A DNA stretch of 11,080 nt, taken from Bacteroidota bacterium (GTDB lineage Bacteria > Bacteroidota > Ignavibacteria > Kapaibacteriales > UBA2268). The position numbers were made by a program, and so were the translations under genes. Every line of letters begins with the position of its first letter. The stretch's first letter is position 1. The notes below the pieces were generated by a model, which was not told the origin of the DNA, did not search any database, and saw only the letters and a program-made list of their open reading frames with translations. The stretch is taken from the NCBI GenBank assembly GCA_024280675.1, contig JAJRPT010000194.1:1-11080 (forward strand). The letters run 5' to 3'. Below, piece by piece: positions 6,104 through 11,080 of the stretch.

Positions 6104-7882
6104 GTGGAAGAAAAAATAAACATAGACAAGCTGGGTGAAATCAAGGACGAAGATTACCTAGATTTGATTGAAACATTTCAATCTCATTCCAATTTTGGTG
6201 AGAGAAAGGTTTATAACACTCTTAGCGGTCTTAATGTTTTCTTGAAATTTCCAAATGTTGAGTGTGCTGCTCTTTTTGAGCTAAATCAAAAAGAATTCAC
6301 CTTTGAACATCGGATGACAAGTCCGATTGAACACGAAGAAAGCTCAATCAAAATGTTTGGGGAACTATTGGGTGGTGCCGTAATTGGAAAATCTATTCAG
6401 TCCGCCTCCATTCTTTTACACCCCGATTATTCGGAAGAAATCAAGCAATATATTGTAATTATACCTCTTGTTGGGCAATCTGGAGTCGAAGGTCTTATAC
6501 TTTTGGGACTCACAAAGCACTGGAGAGAAAACACTGAAAAGCTTTTCAAACTGTGCGGCTTGCAATCAGGTTATCTCAAGTTTATGCTCGAGAACACAAG
6601 GCTCAAAAACTCACTCGACGGCTTAGACTCAGAGATGGAACAACGTATTTCTGTACGCCTTATGGAAATATCTCAGAGCAAAAGAGAAATATCTGCCATA
6701 TTGGATTCTGTTCAAACTGGGCTAATCATCTCCAATGCCGACACGGGCGATATTTTGCGTGTCAATATGGTTGCAGAAGACTGGATTGGTCTCAAAGAAG
6801 AGGAACTCGTAGGCACCGATGTGGCTAAGTATTTGGAGAACTCAAACCAAATCTCTGGTGCTCATTTCGAATCAATCCTCTACAATAAAAATGGAGAGGA
6901 GACGGTAATTCTTCGGAAGAACACAATTGCTGACATTTCTGCAGTTAATTACAAGGTCGAATCTTTTTCCGATATTACAGAACTCAAAGAAGCTCAAAAA
7001 ATACTTGAGAACACCAACGAAGCTCTCGAAGACAGAGTTTTGGAGCGTACCTACGAGCTGGAAGAGATAATCAAAAGGCTTACAAGTGAGATGAGCCAAA
7101 GAGAAAAAGCAGAGACCTTTGCCCAAGAGCAAGAAGAACTCAACAAGACGAAATCAAAGTTTATGAACATGATTTCCAACGAATTCCGTTCTCCTTTGAC
7201 CATCATCCGTTCAGGTGCCGAACTTATGCAACACTACCACAAACGCTTCACCCAGCAGGAAATGGAAACTTATCTGGACAGAATAGTCACAACGGTGGAT
7301 TATATGACCATAGTTTTGCAAAACATTCTCTTCTTCAATAATGCTAACGACACAGTTGTTGGTTCAAGTTTACATAAATATGATATGTTTGAATTGCTTG
7401 ATTCTGTAATTGAGCAAATTCAGAAAAACCAATCTGTAGAAAGAGAAATTATTATAATAAAATCCAACGATGTCATCAAAACAATTATAAGTCCCGATAT
7501 TCTAAGACTACTTTTCCATAATCTAATAGAAAACGCTGTTAAATTTTCCTCAGTCGAAAAACCCGTTATTGTCACAGTTGAAGAAACCTGGACAGAAATT
7601 CATTTCAAGGTTGAGGACGAGGGGGTTGGTTTTCCAGAAGAGGAGATTGACAATATTTTTGAGATATTCTATCGTGGGAAAAATGCTGACAATAAGACAG
7701 GTGTGGGCATTGGTCTTGCGACCGTTAAGCAATCGGTCACATTCCTCAACGGTTCAATCGATGTAAAAAGTGAGCTTGGCAAGGGTTCAATATTTTCTGT
7801 GAAAATCCCAAGGGTACACCAAGCAAACCATGACAATATTGAAGAAGAAATTGATTATGGTGCGATATATGAGATTGATTAA
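6104..7882 (+). CDS. GAF-PAS histidine-kinase-like protein lacking the phosphoacceptor His
   Basis: 592 residues with no membrane segment, so cytosolic. Domain order: a GAF-like N-terminus (~30-165), a short helix, PAS (~193-295), coiled coil (~291-350), HisKA-like dimerisation helices (~350-415) and HATPase_c (~463-570). The ATPase is intact: N box HNLIENAVK (472-480, N473/N477), G1 DEGVG (505-509), F box FEIFYRG (519-525), G2 GVGIGLAT (533-540). The HisKA motif reads MISNEFRSPL, so the expected phosphoacceptor His of HE-[FL]-R-[ST]-PL is N359 (codon AAC, 7178-7180). Classical autophosphorylation should be impossible; it may be a pseudokinase or use another residue. GTG start with AGGA at 6096-6099; sigma-54 promoter upstream. 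No response regulator lies in the window. The C-terminal ~20 residues are an acidic tail. Confidence 0.9.
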   Translation: MEEKINIDKLGEIKDEDYLDLIETFQSHSNFGERKVYNTLSGLNVFLKFPNVECAALFELNQKEFTFEHRMTSPIEHEESSIKMFGELLGGAVIGKSIQSASILLHPDYSEEIKQYIVIIPLVGQSGVEGLILLGLTKHWRENTEKLFKLCGLQSGYLKFMLENTRLKNSLDGLDSEMEQRISVRLMEISQSKREISAILDSVQTGLIISNADTGDILRVNMVAEDWIGLKEEELVGTDVAKYLENSNQISGAHFESILYNKNGEETVILRKNTIADISAVNYKVESFSDITELKEAQKILENTNEALEDRVLERTYELEEIIKRLTSEMSQREKAETFAQEQEELNKTKSKFMNMISNEFRSPLTIIRSGAELMQHYHKRFTQQEMETYLDRIVTTVDYMTIVLQNILFFNNANDTVVGSSLHKYDMFELLDSVIEQIQKNQSVEREIIIIKSNDVIKTIISPDILRLLFHNLIENAVKFSSVEKPVIVTVEETWTEIHFKVEDEGVGFPEEEIDNIFEIFYRGKNADNKTGVGIGLATVKQSVTFLNGSIDVKSELGKGSIFSVKIPRVHQANHDNIEEEIDYGAIYEID

Positions 7883-7927
7883 GATTAAAGTTGATCGAGC
7901 AAGAAGTTCTATAACTGTATTTATCTC

Positions 7928-8821
7928 TTACCAAAAAGTCTTATCACTCATTCTAAAGCCGATATAAAACACTTCTGATCTTTGCGGATAAGGACTCGTA
8001 AAATCATCCCAAAGATATTCATAGGCACAAAACAAAGAAAAGCCAGAAGTTTTGCCTAATATCCTAGTGCCAATTTCAGCTCTTGCGTTCATTTTTGGTT
8101 CATTTCCTTTTTCCAGCAACATTGTATTTGTCCAAGTGCGGGCGTAAAACCCTAGATGCTCAAAGCTGTGATGCAGGGCAAAAAGTGTAAGGCTCAGCTC
8201 ACCTATCATATCCCCATAGGACAGACCTGCATTATTTTTGGGGTATCGAATATCATTGGCCTGCAGTTCCCAATTGGCTCTGGCAAATGATCTAAACATA
8301 AACTTATTTTTCTGGTATTTATTGGCTATAGAAAAATATGAAGAAGTTGAGTAAACCACTCTTTTTTTTAATTCTTCTACGATCCCGCCCCAAGAATCGG
8401 TATCAACGTTATCAACCTCATGTTTGCATTTCTGCCTTATCCCAAGTGTAACATCTCCATAAATTGTAGAGTGTTGGTAGAATAAATTCTCTTCCCAGCG
8501 AACTGTTTTTGGGTCGAATCCAATATTATTATTTGGGCTTATTGTCAGCTCACTCGAGAAGCTAAGTGCCAGACTAGAGTTTTCCCAGCGGTAGAATGCA
8601 AAGAGTCCGCCCAGTTTTGTATTCCATCTCATTTCGCCCTCAGTCGAGCCATATCCCCTTTGGAAACTTGCCCAAAATGCGGTGAGTGGAAGTACAGTAT
8701 TGGTGCTATCATATTCTCTTGCCAGCAAATCAGGAACAGAGGAGCGGTCTACCGACTGTTGAGCAGTAGCTATTTCAATAAAAATAAATAGAGTTGCCAG
8801 CCCAAGTGTGATTAATTTCAT
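7928..8821 (-). CDS. Predicted outer-membrane beta-barrel protein, function unknown
   Basis: 297 residues. The N-terminus MKLITLGLATLFIFIEIATA is a signal peptide, with a likely signal peptidase I cut after A20 (ATA|QQ); an acidic E16 near the cleavage site is slightly unusual. The mature part has many alternating polar/aromatic stretches (for example SLALSFSSELTIS, IYGDVTLGIRQKC, MFRSFARANWELQA, GFSLFCAYEYLW) and ends in a terminal aromatic residue (FRMSDKTFW), as outer-membrane beta-barrels often do. I do not recognise the family. It converges on the kinase-like gene with 45 bases between; no terminator hairpin was seen there. Its upstream region is copy A of the 87-bp repeat, so its leader or promoter was affected by the icd-tail duplication. 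Confidence 0.75.
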   Translation of the reverse strand: MKLITLGLATLFIFIEIATAQQSVDRSSVPDLLAREYDSTNTVLPLTAFWASFQRGYGSTEGEMRWNTKLGGLFAFYRWENSSLALSFSSELTISPNNNIGFDPKTVRWEENLFYQHSTIYGDVTLGIRQKCKHEVDNVDTDSWGGIVEELKKRVVYSTSSYFSIANKYQKNKFMFRSFARANWELQANDIRYPKNNAGLSYGDMIGELSLTLFALHHSFEHLGFYARTWTNTMLLEKGNEPKMNARAEIGTRILGKTSGFSLFCAYEYLWDDFTSPYPQRSEVFYIGFRMSDKTFW

Positions 8822-8836
8822 CTTAGAATTCTTTTG

Positions 8837-8923
8837 TTAGTATTTTGCATCACACAACGTAAGTGGCACAAATAAATTACAAATTCCCAATCACAGCCGT
8901 GGCAAATTCTGATGTTTTAAGCA
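8837..8923 (-). repeat. 87-bp perfect direct repeat, copy A (distal icd tail)
   Basis: Identical base for base to 9394-9480 (offset 557). In icd orientation it holds the end of the icd reading frame, the TAA stop (8877-8879) and 40 bases of downstream DNA ending in TACTAA. Identity breaks abruptly at 8836 on one side. On the other side, 8924-8941 still agrees at 12 of 18 positions. It lies directly upstream of the outer-membrane protein gene and just beyond hicA. Confidence 0.95.
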
Positions 8924-8945
8924 GTGTCGCACTTGCTATTTTAGA
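8877..8945 (-). pseudogene. Displaced 3' tail of an isocitrate dehydrogenase gene
   Basis: Read on the minus strand in the icd frame, this gives 22 residues (SKIASATLLKTSEFATAVIGNL) and a stop. The intact icd ends RQMEGATLLKTSEFATAVIGNL. The last 15 residues come from the perfect repeat. Just upstream, A-T-L is retained with three different codons (GCG ACA CTG against GCA ACT TTG), and K/I/A/S replace Q/M/E/G. The in-frame codon before it is the hicA stop. It is a fragment without a start; it probably came from a diverged icd allele carried by, or left behind by, an inserted element. Confidence 0.8.
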
Positions 8946-9161
8946 TTAAACCAGTTTTTTCAATTCCTCTAAGCTAATCCCCACTTTCTTGATTATATTG
9001 TTTAGCGTACCCTTTCTTAACTCTTTATGTCTTGGGACAATCACTGACCTATTTAGTTTTTCATTGTGAAGGAAAACATGGCTTCCTCTTTGGTGGTCGG
9101 TGAGATACCCCAGTTTCTTTAAAGCTCTGATTATCTCTTTGCCAGAAAAAGTCTTGCTCAA
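8946..9161 (-). CDS. hicA: HicA toxin (mRNA interferase, YcfA family)
   Basis: 71 residues, basic, the usual HicA size. HicA has a double-stranded-RNA-binding fold and cleaves mRNA and tmRNA when free of HicB. Family features: the opening SGKEIIRALKKLGY (6-19), the catalytic His in RGSHVFL (H28), VPRHKELRKGTLNNIIKK (42-59) and the closing GISLEELKKLV. The start is TTG at 9161; GGAG lies 7 bases upstream, and no ATG is available before the conserved region. The stop codon of hicB overlaps this start (TTGA), so expression is coupled. The antitoxin gene precedes the toxin gene, the reverse of the order in many hicAB loci. The stop is adjacent to the diverged icd tail. Confidence 0.93.
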   Translation of the reverse strand: MSKTFSGKEIIRALKKLGYLTDHQRGSHVFLHNEKLNRSVIVPRHKELRKGTLNNIIKKVGISLEELKKLV

Positions 9162-9373
9162 AAAATAATCTCCAATTCTTTTACCTCTGCCCTAGTATCA
9201 GTTTTGATATGATTGAGCATTTGCAGACCTTCAATGTAGCAATGAATCGCCTCTTTTGCATTTTCAATGGCTTCCTCCATCGTCTCGCCTTGGGTGAAGC
9301 AACCATCAAGTGCTGGCACTTCGACGCTATAACCACCATCTTCTTCGGTGTGAATTAATACATTAAATTTCAT
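9158..9373 (-). CDS. hicB: HicB-family antitoxin (short, single-domain)
   Basis: 71 residues, the partner that binds and blocks HicA. The sequence KFNVLIHTEEDGGYSVEVPALDGCFTQGET..EAIENAKEAIHCYIEGL is the HicB/UPF0150 domain with a partial RNase-H-like fold, including the D-G-G-Y and P-x-L-x-G-C-x-T-Q-G motifs. Longer HicB proteins add a C-terminal DNA-binding domain; none is present here, so autoregulation may be weak or use the HicA-HicB complex differently (inference). An ATG nine bases upstream (9382) is in frame, but the best Shine-Dalgarno (AGGA, 9382-9385) touches that ATG and lies 8 bases before the one at 9373, so 9373 is preferred. The leader comes from repeat copy B. Confidence 0.9.
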   Translation of the reverse strand: MKFNVLIHTEEDGGYSVEVPALDGCFTQGETMEEAIENAKEAIHCYIEGLQMLNHIKTDTRAEVKELEIIF

Positions 9374-9393
9374 TTCCCCCATCCTTTTTATAT

Positions 9394-9480
9394 TTAGTAT
9401 TTTGCATCACACAACGTAAGTGGCACAAATAAATTACAAATTCCCAATCACAGCCGTGGCAAATTCTGATGTTTTAAGCA
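9394..9480 (-). repeat. 87-bp perfect direct repeat, copy B (end of intact icd)
   Basis: Identical to 8837-8923. It covers icd from the second base of codon 406 to the stop at 9434, plus 40 bases after it. Beyond 9480 the sequence is the authentic icd reading frame; beyond 9394 it enters the hicB leader. Confidence 0.95.
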
Positions 9481-10696
9481 AAGTTGCACCTTCCATTTGC
9501 CTGTGGAAATCATAAGTGACGGTTTTTTGTTCAATAGTTTTTTCCATTGCTTTGACAATCAAATCGGCGGCCGATTGCCATCCAATATATTCCAACATCA
9601 TCACGGCCGAAAGCGTGAGTGAGCCTGGGTTTACTTTGTCTAGCCCAGTGTATTTGGGAGCGGTTCCGTGTGTTGCTTCAAATATTGCATGACCAGTTTT
9701 GTAGTTAATATTTGCCCCTGGTGCAATTCCAATTCCACCAACGATTGCCGCCAGAGCGTCGGAGATATAATCTCCATTGAGATTCATTGTCGTCACCACA
9801 GAGTAATCCTCTGGACGAAGCAGTATTTGTTGCAAGAAAGCATCGGCGATTGAATCTTTTACGAGCAATTTCCCAGAGCTAAGGGCACCAGACTGAGCTT
9901 TGTCTGCTGCATCCACACCGCTATCTTCTTTGATTCTGTCATACTGTCTCCAAGTGAATGTGTGTTCAGCAAATTCATTTTCTGCCAAATCATAGCCCCA
10001 TTTCTTAAACATCCCTTCTGTGAATTTCATAATATTGCCCTTATGAACAATAGTCAGAGATGGTTTTTTATGTTCGAGTGCATATTTGATGGCGGCACGA
10101 ACAATACGTTCTGTTCCTTCTTTTGAGATAGGCTTGATTCCAATAGAGCTTGATTCTGGAAAACGGATATTTGTAGCCCCCATCTCACGCAAGAAATTTA
10201 TTACTTTTTTAACTTCTGGGGTACCAGCCTCCCATTCAATCCCTGCGTAAATATCTTCTGTGTTTTCACGAAATATAACCATGTCACATTTTTCTGGATG
10301 TTTCACTGGGCTTGGAACGCCTGAATACCAACGAACGGGACGAAGGCAAGAGTAGAGATCGAGCTTTTGCCTCAGTGCAACATTGAGCGAGCGAATCCCA
10401 CCTCCCACAGGAGTTGTGAGCGGTCCTTTGATTGCAATTAAATGTTCTCTGATTGAGTTCAAAGTCTCATCTGGTAGCCAAGCACCAACATTGTCGAATG
10501 CTTTTTGCCCAGCCAAAACCTCTCGCCAAACTATCTTTTTTTCTCCATTAAATGCTTTTTCAACTGCTGAACCTACTATGCGTTTTGTTGCCGCCCAGAC
10601 ATCAGGTCCAATTCCATCACCTTCGATAAATGGGATAATCGGGTCATTTGGCACATTCAACACGTCACCACTTAGAGTAATCTTTGTTCCGTTCAT
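9434..10696 (-). CDS. icd: NADP-dependent isocitrate dehydrogenase
   Basis: TCA-cycle enzyme: isocitrate + NADP+ to 2-oxoglutarate + CO2 + NADPH. It has 420 residues, collinear with the E. coli dimeric enzyme (416). Visible features: IPFIEGDGIGPDVW (21-34); the substrate site GGGIRSLNVALRQ (98-110) with S103, the counterpart of the AceK-phosphorylated Ser; R119; FRENTEDIYAGIEW (142-155) with Y150; K219 in VHKGNIMKFTEG; and metal ligands D309 and D313 in MNLNGDYISD. HGTAPKY (343-349) carries the Lys-Tyr pair (K348, Y349) that marks NADP rather than NAD use. The frame is complete although its last ~15 codons belong to the 87-bp repeat, so any insertion event restored the C-terminus. It follows miaB after 71 bases and has a predicted -7 box in that gap. 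Confidence 0.97.
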   Translation of the reverse strand: MNGTKITLSGDVLNVPNDPIIPFIEGDGIGPDVWAATKRIVGSAVEKAFNGEKKIVWREVLAGQKAFDNVGAWLPDETLNSIREHLIAIKGPLTTPVGGGIRSLNVALRQKLDLYSCLRPVRWYSGVPSPVKHPEKCDMVIFRENTEDIYAGIEWEAGTPEVKKVINFLREMGATNIRFPESSSIGIKPISKEGTERIVRAAIKYALEHKKPSLTIVHKGNIMKFTEGMFKKWGYDLAENEFAEHTFTWRQYDRIKEDSGVDAADKAQSGALSSGKLLVKDSIADAFLQQILLRPEDYSVVTTMNLNGDYISDALAAIVGGIGIAPGANINYKTGHAIFEATHGTAPKYTGLDKVNPGSLTLSAVMMLEYIGWQSAADLIVKAMEKTIEQKTVTYDFHRQMEGATLLKTSEFATAVIGNL

Positions 10697-10745
10697 AATC
10701 TTTTATTCCCTTGATTTATTTTTTGCCAATATTTCTTCTCTTGTG

Positions 10746-10753
10746 CAAAGATA
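10746..10753 (-). promoter_or_regulatory. Bacteroidota-type -7 box upstream of icd
   Basis: On the minus strand TATCTTTG fits TAnnTTTG perfectly, followed by CAC and a ~49-base distance to the icd ATG. It lies in the 71-base gap after miaB. The only upstream TTTG is 25 bases away, longer than the usual 19-21, so the -33 element is weak or absent. Prediction only. Confidence 0.45.
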
Positions 10754-10767
10754 AGAAATTATTCTCA

Positions 10768-11080
10768 TTAGGCTTGAGCAAAATCTAGTACCTGCCCAAA
10801 AAGCGTAGCCGAGGTTGAGTCTGTAATTTCCACATTGATTAAATCTCCCACATTCATTGAGTCATCATAATCAATTATGCAAACTTTATTTGTGTCTGTT
10901 CTTCCTTGCCATTGTTTATTGCTTTTTTTGGAACTGCCTTCGAGCAGAATTTGGTGAGTTTTCCCAATTTCCGATGAGTTAATTATTGCAGCTATTTTAT
11001 TTTGCTGGTCAATAATTTCTGTTAATCGTCTTGATTTGACATCTTCTGAGACATCATCTGGGTATTTATGGGCGAGCGTA
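10768..11080 (-). CDS. miaB: tRNA-2-methylthio-N6-dimethylallyladenosine synthase, C-terminal part
   Basis: The last 103 residues of a methylthiotransferase that runs off the right edge; the codon frame starts at 11079. HKYPDDVSEDVKSRRLTEIIDQQNKIA is the end of the radical-SAM region typical of MiaB (Y-x-D-D-V-x-x-x-V-K-x-R-R-L). It is followed by a TRAM domain: GKTHQILLEGSSKKSNKQWQGRTDTNKVCII, then GDLINVEITDSTSATLFGQVL. The W-x-GRTDTNKV motif and the S/T-S-A-T-L-F-G ending are characteristic of MiaB rather than RimO or MtaB. The enzyme adds the methylthio group to i6A37 of tRNAs reading UNN codons. The [4Fe-4S] cysteines lie outside the window. Confidence 0.88.
   Translation of the reverse strand, partial: TLAHKYPDDVSEDVKSRRLTEIIDQQNKIAAIINSSEIGKTHQILLEGSSKKSNKQWQGRTDTNKVCIIDYDDSMNVGDLINVEITDSTSATLFGQVLDFAQA

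Larger units (their letters stand above)
8837..9480. mobile_element. hicBA cassette inserted at the 3' end of icd (att-like flanks)
   Basis: Two genes of a toxin-antitoxin pair are bounded by 87-bp direct repeats made from the icd 3' end, unit length 557 bp. The intact icd uses the copy next to it (B); the other copy (A) is a promoterless tail. This is the arrangement left by site-specific integration into icd, as known for phage 21 and e14 in E. coli. No integrase, transposase or terminal inverted repeat is seen, so it could instead be a remnant of a larger element or a cassette gained by homologous recombination. Confidence 0.5.

Noticed and set aside
6553..7132. Alternative-frame open frames inside the kinase-like gene, both strands
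   Set aside because: They lie inside a gene with clear GAF, PAS and HATPase motifs; no independent evidence.
7883..7927. Possible bidirectional terminator between the convergent kinase-like and outer-membrane genes
   Set aside because: Only a 4-base stem (AGTT/AACT) is visible, too weak to call.
9374..9382. hicB starting three codons earlier at 9382
   Set aside because: The Shine-Dalgarno AGGA overlaps that ATG; spacing fits only the ATG at 9373.
10383..10754. Plus-strand open frame of 123 residues antisense to icd
   Set aside because: It is the shadow of a strongly conserved gene; composition and lack of motifs give no support for a product.

Overview
The window looks like a chromosomal segment of a Bacteroidota or related FCB-group bacterium (Ignavibacteria/Kapabacteria-like lineages are possible). 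It is AT-rich with short intergenic gaps. Two upstream regions carry the TAnnTTTG -7 box typical of Bacteroidota primary-sigma promoters (before serS and icd), and there is a signal-peptide protein with a beta-barrel-like composition. The species cannot be read from the sequence alone.

Layout, left to right. (1) 1-1107, minus strand: a leucyl aminopeptidase (M17), cut by the window edge. (2) 1189-3467, plus strand: a tight three-gene accessory cassette made of a small DUF2188 protein, a TIR/deoxyribosyltransferase-like protein with a putative catalytic Glu, and a full-length exonuclease I (SbcB) with all DEDDh residues. The first two genes abut and the second and third overlap by ATGA, so they should be co-translated. 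This is the best candidate for an undescribed, possibly anti-phage, system. (3) 3521-4798: serS, with its own Bacteroidota-type promoter inside and just after the sbcB end. (4) 4865-7882: a signalling block made of a 105-residue protein overlapping an HDOD-domain gene, then a cytosolic GAF-PAS histidine-kinase-like protein. The kinase gene is preceded by a perfect sigma-54 (-24/-12) consensus. Its phosphoacceptor His is Asn, while its ATPase motifs are intact.

(5) 7928-8821, minus strand: a predicted outer-membrane protein of unknown function. (6) 8837-9480: an insertion at the 3' end of icd. A hicB-hicA toxin-antitoxin pair lies between two perfect 87-bp direct repeats. Each repeat holds the last ~15 codons and stop of icd plus 40 bp of downstream DNA. 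The copy beyond hicA continues into a further short, diverged icd tail, part of which differs only synonymously. This is the layout expected after integration into the icd 3' end, a target also used by E. coli phage 21 and e14, but no integrase is visible. (7) 9434-10696, minus strand: intact NADP-type isocitrate dehydrogenase, followed (upstream in transcription) by the C-terminal part of miaB (10768-11080).

Housekeeping genes (pepA, serS, icd, miaB) therefore alternate with two accessory insertions (the DUF2188/TIR-like/ExoI cassette and hicAB) and one signalling cluster. No tRNA, rRNA, CRISPR array or transposase was seen.
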